Source: Roseiflexus sp. (GTDB lineage Bacteria > Chloroflexota > Chloroflexia > Chloroflexales > Roseiflexaceae). Taken from it: 58,368 nt of DNA. Within the stretch, counting starts at the first letter, position 1, and each line of letters opens with the position of its first letter. Positions 9,378 to 17,165 of this stretch are shown in pieces. A program made the position numbers and the translations under genes. The notes under the pieces were generated by a model, which worked only from the letters and a program-made list of their open reading frames with translations, was not told the origin of the DNA and made no database searches. The stretch spans positions 1 through 58,368 of the forward strand of contig JAGHYV010000022.1 of the NCBI GenBank assembly GCA_017743475.1, given 5' to 3'.

Positions 9378-10363
9378 TTCAGTTTGGGTATCAGATAGTG
9401 ATAACAGATTGCCAGTAGTATACCTCCTAACAATCCTTTCAAAAGTGATTGGATGCGTCTTGCGTAATAACTGTGCAATTTTGGCTTATCGAGATTCTTA
9501 CCGCTCAGAACCGATATTGAAAGCAATTCATAAAATGACGCTTTACAACGAAACCAAAGATACCTCCATGCAAGTAAATCACGCTTAATGGCCAGTGCAA
9601 TACTCACAGCAATCACTCCCTTTGCATATTCGTGATGAAGACTTGAATTCTGATCTGGAGACAACCAGTTGTTGTGGTAAACGAGCATAGATGGATTGTA
9701 AAGTAAAACACCACCTCTACGCAAAAGACGCCAGTGAAACTCAAGATCTTCACCCGAACCCAAAAAAGTTCCTGTTCCCAGGATCTCAATAAATAAACCA
9801 TGTCTCTTAAATGCTTCTCTTCGAAATGCCATATTGTTACCTGAACCTACATTCTCTATCGGCATGACTGGACTATTGAATATTGAAGATTTATTTTTTG
9901 TAATTAATGCGTTACAGATAAATCCATCCGATCGAAACGCATAGTCTATTTCGCCAAAATCTGTTTTCCAGACCTGATAAGTTACTGGAAGAGAACCATC
10001 ATCATATGCGCAGACACGCCCGAGGACACCATCAATACGTGGGTTAAGCATAAACGCCTGCTCGATTTTTTGCGCCCAGTCTTCTGTTACCAGACAATCA
10101 TCATCAGTAAATGCAAGAATATCACCTCGTGCCAGATAAATCGCCTGATTTCTGGCTTTCGCTAATCCTCGACCCCGAAACCAATAGTAGCGGATAAGAG
10201 AGTGATTTATCAGAGGTGTTGTTGAGGGATCTAGCGGCCTATCTGATTGATCGACAACAACAATTTCGCGCACTGGTTCAAGATTCATCCTCAACAAAGC
10301 AGTCAGACACTGCTGGAGACGATCCGAACGATTGCGTGTACAAACAAGAACACTGATGGTCAT
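9374..10363 (-). CDS. Glycosyltransferase family 2
   Basis: 329 residues. The N-terminus TISVLVCTRNRSDRLQQCL and the metal/nucleotide-binding DDD motif (AFTDDDCL, about residue 90) define a GT-A fold, family 2. GSGEDLEFHWRLLRRG near residue 210 is the typical ED acceptor-side motif. Hydrophobic C-terminal residues (LLGGILLAICYHYLIPK) suggest membrane attachment. It probably adds a sugar from an NDP donor to the lipid-linked glycan exported by the flippase, with whose gene it overlaps by 4 nt. Confidence 0.88.
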   Translation of the reverse strand: MTISVLVCTRNRSDRLQQCLTALLRMNLEPVREIVVVDQSDRPLDPSTTPLINHSLIRYYWFRGRGLAKARNQAIYLARGDILAFTDDDCLVTEDWAQKIEQAFMLNPRIDGVLGRVCAYDDGSLPVTYQVWKTDFGEIDYAFRSDGFICNALITKNKSSIFNSPVMPIENVGSGNNMAFRREAFKRHGLFIEILGTGTFLGSGEDLEFHWRLLRRGGVLLYNPSMLVYHNNWLSPDQNSSLHHEYAKGVIAVSIALAIKRDLLAWRYLWFRCKASFYELLSISVLSGKNLDKPKLHSYYARRIQSLLKGLLGGILLAICYHYLIPKLN

Positions 10364-10398
10364 AGAGCGACTCTTCGTACATCTACCCTGTTTTCACA

Positions 10399-11262
10399 TC
10401 ACAATATCTCTACCCCCTCCGCCACTCCCCAGTACCACGCTGTGCGCGCCCAGATCAGTCCGGGCAACAAGCGCGGCATGCGATGCGCCAGGAGGGTCAC
10501 ATCACGCACTGCCAGCATCGGAGCAGCAGCCCGCAGCGCTGGCGACAAACTGTGTAACCGTTCGAGCGGCAGCGGCGGCGGCATCAATTGCGTATGGAGT
10601 CGCCAGATCGTCGCCTGCACCCGACCGAACGCCCGTAGATGTTCCCACACGGCGCGTGGCGTCGCCCGTCGGTGACGGTGGATGACGCGCGCACGCGGCT
10701 CGAAAGCCAGGGTGATCCCGGTTGCACGCAGACGTAAACTCAGATCGGTATCCTCACCCGCAGCGCCGGAGAACCGTTCGTCGAACCCTCCAACCTCCCA
10801 GAACAGCGACCGTTGGATGCAGAGATTCAGACTTGGCACATACGCACGCTCCCCTGCAGGCGATGTGTCGAGATAATCGGCGAAGACCAGCAGATCGTCA
10901 CACATGCTCCAGTACTCGCCAGTCTTGATCGTTACTCCGCCACATACGACTGCTGTCCCCGCCTGAAGCCATGGGGTGAGGCGCTCGATCAATCCTGGCA
11001 CTGCAACACAGTCAGCGTCGATGAACAACAGGTAATCACCCTGCGCCGCAGCTGCGCCCAGGTTGCGCGCACGCGCCGCCGAGACCGGACGGGGCGTCTC
11101 GATATGTCGCGCTGGCGGCTTTACCAACCCATACCGGTCCTGCCCGACAACCAGAATCTCACCGATCAATCGTCTACCGGTCTGCCCGGCGATGGCAGCG
11201 ATCACATCGCCAATCAGCGGCGAATGCAGGTTTGGAATGATGACCGATATGCTCAAACTCAC
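10399..11262 (-). CDS. Glycosyltransferase family 2
   Basis: 287 residues. SISVIIPNLHSP at the start, LLFIDADCVAVPG (the metal-binding DxD-like motif, about residue 83) and AGEDTDLSLRLRATG (about residue 175) place it in glycosyltransferase family 2. GC content is back to the window's norm, unlike the next gene, so the AT-rich block begins after this gene. It is the first gene of the minus-strand glycan operon, 35 bp before the second GT2 gene, and is divergent from the TrmB gene. Confidence 0.88.
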   Translation of the reverse strand: MSLSISVIIPNLHSPLIGDVIAAIAGQTGRRLIGEILVVGQDRYGLVKPPARHIETPRPVSAARARNLGAAAAQGDYLLFIDADCVAVPGLIERLTPWLQAGTAVVCGGVTIKTGEYWSMCDDLLVFADYLDTSPAGERAYVPSLNLCIQRSLFWEVGGFDERFSGAAGEDTDLSLRLRATGITLAFEPRARVIHRHRRATPRAVWEHLRAFGRVQATIWRLHTQLMPPPLPLERLHSLSPALRAAAPMLAVRDVTLLAHRMPRLLPGLIWARTAWYWGVAEGVEIL

Positions 11263-11308
11263 AGCGCAGCGAGTATAGCGATCTTGCTGTCGTCTGTCAA
11301 CTTCCTCC

Positions 11309-11349
11309 TTGACATCCCTCTATAGTGGTTTATAATCTAACTACTAGTA
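11309..11349 (+). promoter_or_regulatory. Near-consensus sigma70 promoter with palindrome for the trmB-ATPase operon
   Basis: TTGACA (11309-11314), a 16-nt spacer, then TATAAT (11331-11336) form an almost perfect housekeeping promoter. The palindrome TACTAGTA (11342-11349) sits at the expected transcription start and could be the operator of the TrmB-type repressor. A ribosome site AAGGAAG follows before ATG 11365. Confidence 0.85.
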
Positions 11350-11364
11350 AGGAAGCAAACGACT

Positions 11365-12150
11365 ATGGACGTGATCGAGCAATTGACGGCGCTTGGTTTC
11401 ACCGAGTACGAGGCGAAGGTCTACCTGGCGCTGCTCCACGAACATCCGGCCACCGGCTATCAGGTCGGGAAACTGGCCGGCGTGCCGCGTTCGATGGTCT
11501 ATGAGGCGCTGGGACGCCTCGAGGCGCGCGGCGCGGTGCTGAAGAGTTTCGATGAGAAAGCTACACTCTATCGCCCGGTGTCGCCCGACATGCTGCTCGA
11601 CCGGTATGAGCAGGGGCTGCGTCAGCGCGTCGCCGAACTGCGCGCCAGCCTGGCGCCGCTCTACCGCCCGCGCGACGAAGGCAGGCTGTGGAATTTTAGC
11701 GGTCGCCGGGAGGCGTTGCACTACGCTCGCGAAATGATCGAACGCGCGCAGGTGGAGCTGATGCTGGTGCTGACCGACGACGACGTTACTGAACTGCGCA
11801 TGGCGCTGACCGATGCGCACGCGCGCGGGGTGCGACTTGGCGTGATCCTGACCGGAAACGCGGCTTTCGATCTCGGTCAGGTCGTGCGGCATCCGCACCT
11901 CGAAACCACGCTGCATCAGATGGAAGAAACACTGATTATTGTGGCGGATGACCGCGAGTGCCTGATTGCCAGCGGTCATGCCACGACGTCGGCAACGGTC
12001 ACGACCAACCCGAATATGGTCTCGCTTGCCCATCAGTTCGTCTGGATGGAACTGTTCGCTCAACGGATTTTTGCGCGCCTGGGAGATGACCTGCTGGCGC
12101 GCCTGGACCCTGAAGATCGTCGTGTCCTTCAACAGGAGGGGGATGCATAG
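11365..12150 (+). CDS. TrmB-family transcriptional regulator
   Basis: 261 residues. Residues 1-75 form the TrmB winged helix (LTALGFTEYEAKVYLALLHE, then GVPRSMVYEALGRLEARGAV). A short coiled coil follows (about 80-105), and residues 110-250 resemble the phospholipase-D-like C-terminal ligand domain of this family, without a catalytic HKD motif. It probably regulates its own operon through the palindrome at the promoter. The ATPase gene starts immediately after its stop codon (TAG then ATG). TrmB proteins are best known as sugar-responsive regulators in archaea; the ATPase context suggests a metal or stress signal here, which is inference. Cysteines are scarce, so a classic thiolate metal site is unlikely. 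Confidence 0.87.
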   Translation: MDVIEQLTALGFTEYEAKVYLALLHEHPATGYQVGKLAGVPRSMVYEALGRLEARGAVLKSFDEKATLYRPVSPDMLLDRYEQGLRQRVAELRASLAPLYRPRDEGRLWNFSGRREALHYAREMIERAQVELMLVLTDDDVTELRMALTDAHARGVRLGVILTGNAAFDLGQVVRHPHLETTLHQMEETLIIVADDRECLIASGHATTSATVTTNPNMVSLAHQFVWMELFAQRIFARLGDDLLARLDPEDRRVLQQEGDA

Positions 12151-14316
12151 ATGTCAACCCAAGAACTCATCACCCAACTTCGTACCCGTCCTGGGGTGCT
12201 TGCCGTTCATTACGACGAGCAGGAACGTGTGTTGACCTTGCGGTATGACGGCGGTCGCGTCAATGTGGCGGACATTGAAGCGCTTGCCCGCAGCGCCGGT
12301 GCGACGCTGCGCATGTTGCCTGCCGAAACCCGCCCGTTGACGCCGGAAGAGGCGGAACTGGCAGCGTTACCCTGGATGATCCGCCTGACCACGCTGACCC
12401 TGGTGATGGTCATTGTCGGCTGGGTCGTCGAGGATTTCACGACGCTGCCGCGATGGGTCGCCTGGCTGTCGTATGCCGTTGCGTATGCCAGCGGCGGGTT
12501 CTACAGCATCCAGGAGGCCTGGGAAACGCTTCGCAAGCGTCAGTTCGATGTCAACTTTTTGATGATTGTTGCAGCGGTTGGCGCCGCGATTGTCGGGCAA
12601 CCCCGCGAGGGCGCTATTTTGATGTTCCTGTTTTCGCTCTCCGGTACGCTCGAAACGTATGCGATGGGGCGCACTCACGCTTCCATCCGCGCGCTGCTCG
12701 ATATGACGCCGAAGGAAGCTGAGGTGTACCGCAATGGAACACTCATCCGCGTTCCGGTCGAGGCGGTGCAGGTCGGCGAGATTGTGCTGGTGCGCCCCGG
12801 CGCGCAGGTCCCCGCCGATGGCGTGGTTGTGCGCGGCGAGTCGGCGCTGAACGAAGCGTCGATCACCGGCGAGTCGATGCCGGTCGAGAAACGACCCGGC
12901 GCGAAGGTGTTCGCCGGGACGATCAACGGGCAGGGTGCGCTTGAGGTGCGCGTGACGACCTCCGTCGAAAACTCGACGCTGGCGCGGATTGTGCAGGTGG
13001 TGCGCGAGGCGCGCGAACAGAAGGCGAAGAGTCAGGATTTCACCGACCGGGTGATCGGTCAGTACTATGCCTATGCAGTGGTCGGGCTGACGCTGCTGGC
13101 GATCATTGTTCCGCTGCTGTTCCTGGGGTGGGATCTGAAGACGACCCTCTACCGTGCGATGACGTTGATGGTCGTGGCGTCGCCATGCGCCCTGGTCATT
13201 TCGATCCCGGCGGCGCTCCTCTCGGCGCTTGCTTCCGCAGCCCGCGGCGGCGTTCTGTTCAAAGGCGGGCGGTACCTGGAAGCAGCAGCGCAGGTGCGGG
13301 TCGTGGCGTTCGACAAAACCGGCACCCTCACCACCGGGCGCCCCGGCGTCGTGGCGGTCATTCCGGTCGATGGCGCCCCTGTCAGCCTGAAAGAGACGTT
13401 TATCGACACCGATGCGCCAGAACATCCGGCGCAACCGATCCCCGATGACCAGATCGGACCGTTATCACCCGAACAACGATGGTTGCTGGCGCTGGCAGCC
13501 GCCATCGAACGCCCGTCGGAGCACCCGCTGGCGCGGGCTATCGTGCGCGGCGCCGATGAGCGCGGTCTGCCGGTGATCCAGGCATCCGGCTTCGAGGCGT
13601 TGACCGGCGTCGGCGCAACGGCAACGATCCGGGGGCAGCGCTTGACGATTGGACGCCCGATGCTGTTCGACCTGTCGCCAGACCTGATGGAGCAGATCGC
13701 TGCGCAGCAGGAACTGGGGCGAACGGTCGTGGCGTTGGGAAGCGGGCGCACAGTGTGGGGCATCATTGCCATTGCCGACACAGTGCGCCCCGAAGCAGCG
13801 GCGGCAGTCGCCCGGTTGAAGCGCACCGGCATCGAGCGGGTGGTGCTGCTGACCGGCGACAATCATCAGGTGGCGCAGGCGATCGGGCAGGCGCTCGGTG
13901 TGGACGAGGTGCACGCTGAGTTGCTCCCGGAGCAGAAAGTCGCCGTGCTGCGCGAACTTGAGCAACGCTACGGACCGGTCGCCATGATCGGCGATGGCGT
14001 CAACGATGCGCCTGCGCTGGCAAGCGCGACGCTCGGCGTGGCTATGGGCGCTGCCGGGACCGATGTGGCGCTGGAGAGCGCCGATATGCTGTTGATGAGC
14101 GACGATCTGAGTCGTCTGCCGGGCGCGTTGCGGCTGGCGCGACGTGCACGAGCTATCGTGCGACAGAACCTGGCATTCGCTTTTACTGTCATGGCAGTGC
14201 TGATGGTCTTCGCTATGTTCGGCGCCATACCCCTGCCGCTTGGCGTTCTCGGACATGAGGGGAGCACATTGATCGTCGTGGCGAATGGTCTGCGGTTGCT
14301 GACAGAACGAATGTAA
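12151..14316 (+). CDS. P1B-4-type heavy-metal ATPase (Co/Fe/Zn exporter-like)
   Basis: 721 residues. The core motifs of a P-type ATPase are present: TGES in the actuator domain, phosphorylation motif DKTGT (D388), TGDN and GDGVNDAPAL. The membrane metal site is SPC (S344-P-C346) in helix 6 and HEGST (about 702-706) in the last helix region, the combination that defines subgroup P1B-4 (CoaT/CtpD/PfeT), which exports Co2+, Fe2+ or Zn2+ from the cytoplasm. The N-terminal 80 residues look like a ferredoxin-like HMA fold but lack CXXC. It is translated directly after the TrmB regulator, with ribosome site AGGAGGGG inside the end of trmB. It is not a CPC-type copper pump. Confidence 0.92.
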   Translation: MSTQELITQLRTRPGVLAVHYDEQERVLTLRYDGGRVNVADIEALARSAGATLRMLPAETRPLTPEEAELAALPWMIRLTTLTLVMVIVGWVVEDFTTLPRWVAWLSYAVAYASGGFYSIQEAWETLRKRQFDVNFLMIVAAVGAAIVGQPREGAILMFLFSLSGTLETYAMGRTHASIRALLDMTPKEAEVYRNGTLIRVPVEAVQVGEIVLVRPGAQVPADGVVVRGESALNEASITGESMPVEKRPGAKVFAGTINGQGALEVRVTTSVENSTLARIVQVVREAREQKAKSQDFTDRVIGQYYAYAVVGLTLLAIIVPLLFLGWDLKTTLYRAMTLMVVASPCALVISIPAALLSALASAARGGVLFKGGRYLEAAAQVRVVAFDKTGTLTTGRPGVVAVIPVDGAPVSLKETFIDTDAPEHPAQPIPDDQIGPLSPEQRWLLALAAAIERPSEHPLARAIVRGADERGLPVIQASGFEALTGVGATATIRGQRLTIGRPMLFDLSPDLMEQIAAQQELGRTVVALGSGRTVWGIIAIADTVRPEAAAAVARLKRTGIERVVLLTGDNHQVAQAIGQALGVDEVHAELLPEQKVAVLRELEQRYGPVAMIGDGVNDAPALASATLGVAMGAAGTDVALESADMLLMSDDLSRLPGALRLARRARAIVRQNLAFAFTVMAVLMVFAMFGAIPLPLGVLGHEGSTLIVVANGLRLLTERM

Positions 14317-14338
14317 TTCAACTACTGATGAAATAGAA

Positions 14339-14428
14339 CACGGATTGGCACGGATGCGACGGATCAGCACGGATTTTTTCTGCCGATATCCGTGGCAATC
14401 CGTTCCATTCCATCCGTCCTGATCCGTG
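14339..14428. repeat. Hairpin repeat element, copy 1 (left of MNT/HEPN)
   Basis: A long imperfect palindrome built of CACGGAT units on the left and ATCCGTG units on the right, starting and ending with this 7-bp inverted repeat. Its core 14367-14408 (42 bp) is identical to 15291-15332 except for one C/T change. Copy 2 lies on the other side of the MNT/HEPN pair in the same orientation. Confidence 0.85.
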
Positions 14429-14471
14429 ATTGCTTCCCACGAATTGCCGCGGATGTTGGAGTATTCAATGT

Positions 14472-14480
14472 GCTACAATC
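14472..14480 (+). promoter_or_regulatory. Extended -10 promoter for the MNT/HEPN pair
   Basis: TGCTACAAT (TGn plus TACAAT) stands about 50 nt before the MNT start codon. No convincing -35 is seen, as is usual for extended -10 promoters. Confidence 0.45.
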
Positions 14481-14528
14481 TCCAACCAGGATAGACGATT
14501 ATCGCCCTGGCTTCTTTGTGGTGAGAAG

Positions 14529-14849
14529 ATGAACCCTGCCGACTGGCTTCCAGAAATCGTGCAGCGGATTGTTCAGGCGAGCGATCCCGACAAAATCGTG
14601 CTGTTCGGTTCGTATGCGCAGGACGCTGCCGGTCCGGACAGCGATCTGGATTTGCTCGTTGTGCTATCGCATTCTGATCGCCTGCGACAGGATAGCTGGA
14701 GGATACGACGCGCTCTGCGCGGTTTGCTGATCCCTGTCGATATTGTGGTCGCCACCTCCGAGCAGGTGAAACGACTCGGTCAGACGCCGGGATTGATCTA
14801 CCGGACGGCGCTCCAGGAAGGAAGGGTGCTGTATGAGCGTGCCGGGTGA
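14529..14849 (+). CDS. mntA: MNT-type nucleotidyltransferase, antitoxin partner of HEPN
   Basis: 106 residues from ATG 14529; the frame is open upstream, but this start directly precedes the conserved domain. The minimal nucleotidyltransferase signature is complete: IVLFGSYAQ, then SDLDLLVV with both metal-binding aspartates, and a later VDIVVAT supplying the third. In MNT/HEPN modules this protein AMPylates and so silences the HEPN RNase. Its 3' end overlaps the HEPN gene by 17 bp, the usual operon layout. Confidence 0.88.
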   Translation: MNPADWLPEIVQRIVQASDPDKIVLFGSYAQDAAGPDSDLDLLVVLSHSDRLRQDSWRIRRALRGLLIPVDIVVATSEQVKRLGQTPGLIYRTALQEGRVLYERAG

Positions 14850-15228
14850 CGTGGTGCAGGCATGGCTGCGTCGCGCGCGCTCCGACCTGGAACTGGCCAG
14901 GCTTGCTCTCCAGGCAAGCGGCGTGTTACCCGAAGATGCCTGTTTCCACGCGCAGCAGTGCGCAGAGAAGGCCTTAAAAGCGTTGCTGCTACAGGCAGGC
15001 GATGATCCACCGAGAACGCATGCGATCGATGTGTTGCTTGATCGGCTGAAAGTACGCGGCATGCACATTCCTGACAGTGTGGACAGCGCCTTTACCCTGA
15101 CTGAATATGCAGTGCAAACCCGTTATCCTGGCGAGTGGGAGCCGGTGACCTCCGAAGAGGCGCATCAGGCTATAGACCAGGCAGCCCGTGTTCTCGAGTG
15201 GGTAGAAGGCCGGGTTGTTTCCGGATAG
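14833..15228 (+). CDS. hepT: HEPN-domain protein, toxin-type RNase
   Basis: 131 residues. An all-helical HEPN domain: WLRRARSDLELARLAL at the start, then FHAQQCAEKALKALLLQAG. The classic RX4-6H ribonuclease motif is not obvious, and this subgroup (substrate-binding-like HEPN with the HAQQxxEKxLKA signature) may act differently. ATG 14833 is preceded by GGAAGG. Partner of the upstream MNT gene; together they form a TA or defence-type module, here bracketed by two copies of a hairpin repeat. Confidence 0.85.
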   Translation: MSVPGDVVQAWLRRARSDLELARLALQASGVLPEDACFHAQQCAEKALKALLLQAGDDPPRTHAIDVLLDRLKVRGMHIPDSVDSAFTLTEYAVQTRYPGEWEPVTSEEAHQAIDQAARVLEWVEGRVVSG

Positions 15229-15281
15229 CCGACATATTTTCGCGTCCATTCGTTCGATCCGTGGTTTCTTTTTGAAGAGCT

Positions 15282-15347
15282 CACGGATCGGCACGGATTT
15301 TTTCTGTCGATATCCGTGGCAATCCGTTCCATCCGTCTCCATCCGTG
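15282..15347. repeat. Hairpin repeat element, copy 2 (right of MNT/HEPN)
   Basis: Second copy of the CACGGAT/ATCCGTG palindrome, sharing a 42-bp core (15291-15332, one mismatch) with 14367-14408. The outer arms differ in length. It lies upstream of the Uma2 gene. Confidence 0.85.
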
Positions 15348-15450
15348 GTTTATTATGAACGCGCACGGTGCGGCACGACGGCGCAGGGCGCTTGACGTTC
15401 TCTTATTGCTAGCCGTACCATGGGCACAGAATCATTCACGGGAGAGAACA

Positions 15451-16062
15451 ATGGCTGATACTGTAGCTCTTCCAACGATAACGCTCCGATCACTGGACGC
15501 AGGTTGGAACTATGAGCGTTGGGAGCGCGAACTTCCCGATGACGGCAATCGCTACGAGGTGATCGAGGGCATTCTGTACATGACCACGGCACCAAGTTAT
15601 TTCCACCAGTGGATCGTGCGGCGTCTGGACCAATACATCGGCGTGCCGCTGGAACAACAAGGACTGGCATATGCCGCCACTGCGCCGATTGGCGTGCTGA
15701 TGCCCGGTTGTGACCCGGTACAGCCGGATTTTGTGCTGGTACGCCGTGATCGCGCGGGCATCATTAGCGAACGCCGCATTCGCGGCGCACCTGATCTGAT
15801 CGCGGAAGTGCTGTCACCGTCAAACCCTGAGCAGGACACGATCATCAAACGGCGCGTCTACGCCCGCGCAGGCGTGCCCGAATACTGGATCATTCGCCCG
15901 GAGACGCGCGATGTGCTGGTGTGTCGCAACCCCGACGCCGCGCTCGGCGATTATACATTCACGCTGCTGGTCGGCGCTGCCGAAACCCTGTCGGCGCACA
16001 CGTTCCCGATCACCGTGCCGGTCGCCGAACTCTTCGCAGGCGCGCCGGATACAACGGCGTGA
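15451..16062 (+). CDS. Uma2 family protein (DUF820, PD-(D/E)XK-like nuclease)
   Basis: 203 residues from ATG 15451, with GGGAGAG as ribosome site. The DUF820/Uma2 pattern is clear: YEVIEGILYMTTAPSYFHQW, then QPDFVLVRRD, LIAEVLSPSN and a later KRRVYARAGVPEYWIIRPE. Asp of PDFVLV, Glu of AEVLSPS and the following lysine give the PD-(D/E)XK nuclease arrangement. Members are numerous in Chloroflexota and cyanobacteria and are often linked to mobile DNA, but their substrates are unknown. The end of this gene abuts the remnant of a vapC gene on the other strand. Confidence 0.88.
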   Translation: MADTVALPTITLRSLDAGWNYERWERELPDDGNRYEVIEGILYMTTAPSYFHQWIVRRLDQYIGVPLEQQGLAYAATAPIGVLMPGCDPVQPDFVLVRRDRAGIISERRIRGAPDLIAEVLSPSNPEQDTIIKRRVYARAGVPEYWIIRPETRDVLVCRNPDAALGDYTFTLLVGAAETLSAHTFPITVPVAELFAGAPDTTA

Positions 16063-16077
16063 TCATCGACCGGTGAG

Positions 16078-16145
16078 CATGGTTCGGCTGTTTGACGGGC
16101 TGCATCAATCAGAATGTCAGTATCAACGATGATCAGCCCGCTCAT
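16078..16145 (-). pseudogene. VapC PIN-domain toxin, N-terminal fragment only
   Basis: The first 20 or so residues of a PIN toxin are intact (MSGLIIVDTDILIDAARQTA, with the first catalytic aspartate in VDTD). The match then ends and the rest of the roughly 130-residue toxin is missing; the DNA runs straight into the 3' end of the Uma2 gene. The start codon overlaps the antitoxin stop as ATGA, the normal vapBC layout, so the fragment is genuine. Confidence 0.75.
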
Positions 16146-16339
16146 GCTCCATGATCCCATTCGCGCTGACGCAGACTGCGTAGCCACGCAGTGCTATCCT
16201 GCATGTCATCACGATCTCGCCACATCCCGATGAACGGCTCATCGGACAGCCTGGTTCGCCGCGTTTTCCTGACAGGCTGTGCGACAGGATAACGAGTTTT
16301 CAAAAAAGCTATAAAGTCGATAACCTGCTTCTTGCGCAC
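16142..16339 (-). CDS. VapB-type antitoxin, now without a complete toxin
   Basis: 65 residues from GTG 16339. It matches the short antitoxins that pair with PIN toxins: N-terminal helix (KKQVIDFIAFLKTRYP), then a C-terminal toxin-binding tail of the form FIGMWRDRDDMQDSTAWLRS. The stop overlaps the start of the truncated vapC as ATGA. With the toxin destroyed this is an orphan antitoxin; it could still neutralise related toxins elsewhere, which is inference. Confidence 0.75.
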   Translation of the reverse strand: MRKKQVIDFIAFLKTRYPVAQPVRKTRRTRLSDEPFIGMWRDRDDMQDSTAWLRSLRQREWDHGA

Positions 16340-16431
16340 CTTCGCCCGCTTGACAAATTTCGCTCTCTGTCACTATCCTGATAGTGATACTGTTTTGATT
16401 GCTCTCACGTGGCTACCGGACATCTCTCCGT

Positions 16432-17163
16432 ATGTCGAACACCCTCTACGACGACGCCAGACGCATCGTCGCTGCGGCGGAAGGCGCTGGTCTCAGCCTG
16501 CGTTTGCTTGGCGGCATCGCAGTGTTCCATCTCTGCCCGACGGCGCGTCATCCCGATCTCAGTCGTTCGTATAAAGACATCGACATGATCGGGCGCACGG
16601 GAGAACGCACTGCGCTCCAGCGCCTGTTCAGCGAACAGGGGTACGAGCCAGACCGCGAATTCAACCTGCTGCACGGTGCGCAACGCCTGATCTTCCGTCA
16701 CCCGACTGACGAACGTCACATCGATGTGTTTCTCGACCGGTTTCAGATGTGCCACACGTTCGACCTGCGTGAACGATTGATCCTGCATCCCGTTACACTG
16801 ACGCCGTCCGATCTGTTGCTGACCAAGTTGCAGGTGGTCGAGGCGACGGAGAATGATCTGCGCGACCTGTTCGCCGTTCTCTCCGACCTTCCGCTCGGTG
16901 ATGCGCCCAACGCCATCGATGCTTCCTATATCGCACAACTGGCATCGCGCGATTGGGGCGTCTACCGGACGCTGATGCTCAGTCTGGAGCGACTCGAACA
17001 GTGGTCTGCCGGACGACCGACATATGGCGTCTACCGGGTTTCGGCGCAGATCGCTGCGTTGCGTGCAGCAATCGAGGCGCATCCGAAGACCGTGGCGTGG
17101 AAGATGCGCGCACGGATCGGCGACCGTGTGCGCTGGTACGACATTCCCGACGAAGGCGGCTAG
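16432..17163 (+). CDS. Nucleotidyltransferase-fold protein (AbiEii-like)
   Basis: 243 residues from ATG 16432. The segment LRLLGGIAVFHL followed by YKDIDMIG matches the GG...D.D core of the nucleotidyltransferase fold in AbiEii-like and MNT-like proteins, and HIDVFLDRF supplies a further acidic pair. LTPSDLLLTKLQVVEATEND then matches the helical region typical of this group. Such proteins are either toxin-like enzymes or house-keeping nucleotidyltransferases. No antitoxin-type partner (AbiEi) is adjacent; the metallophosphoesterase gene follows 2 bp later, so the two form an operon. Confidence 0.7.
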   Translation: MSNTLYDDARRIVAAAEGAGLSLRLLGGIAVFHLCPTARHPDLSRSYKDIDMIGRTGERTALQRLFSEQGYEPDREFNLLHGAQRLIFRHPTDERHIDVFLDRFQMCHTFDLRERLILHPVTLTPSDLLLTKLQVVEATENDLRDLFAVLSDLPLGDAPNAIDASYIAQLASRDWGVYRTLMLSLERLEQWSAGRPTYGVYRVSAQIAALRAAIEAHPKTVAWKMRARIGDRVRWYDIPDEGG

Positions 17164-17165
17164 CA

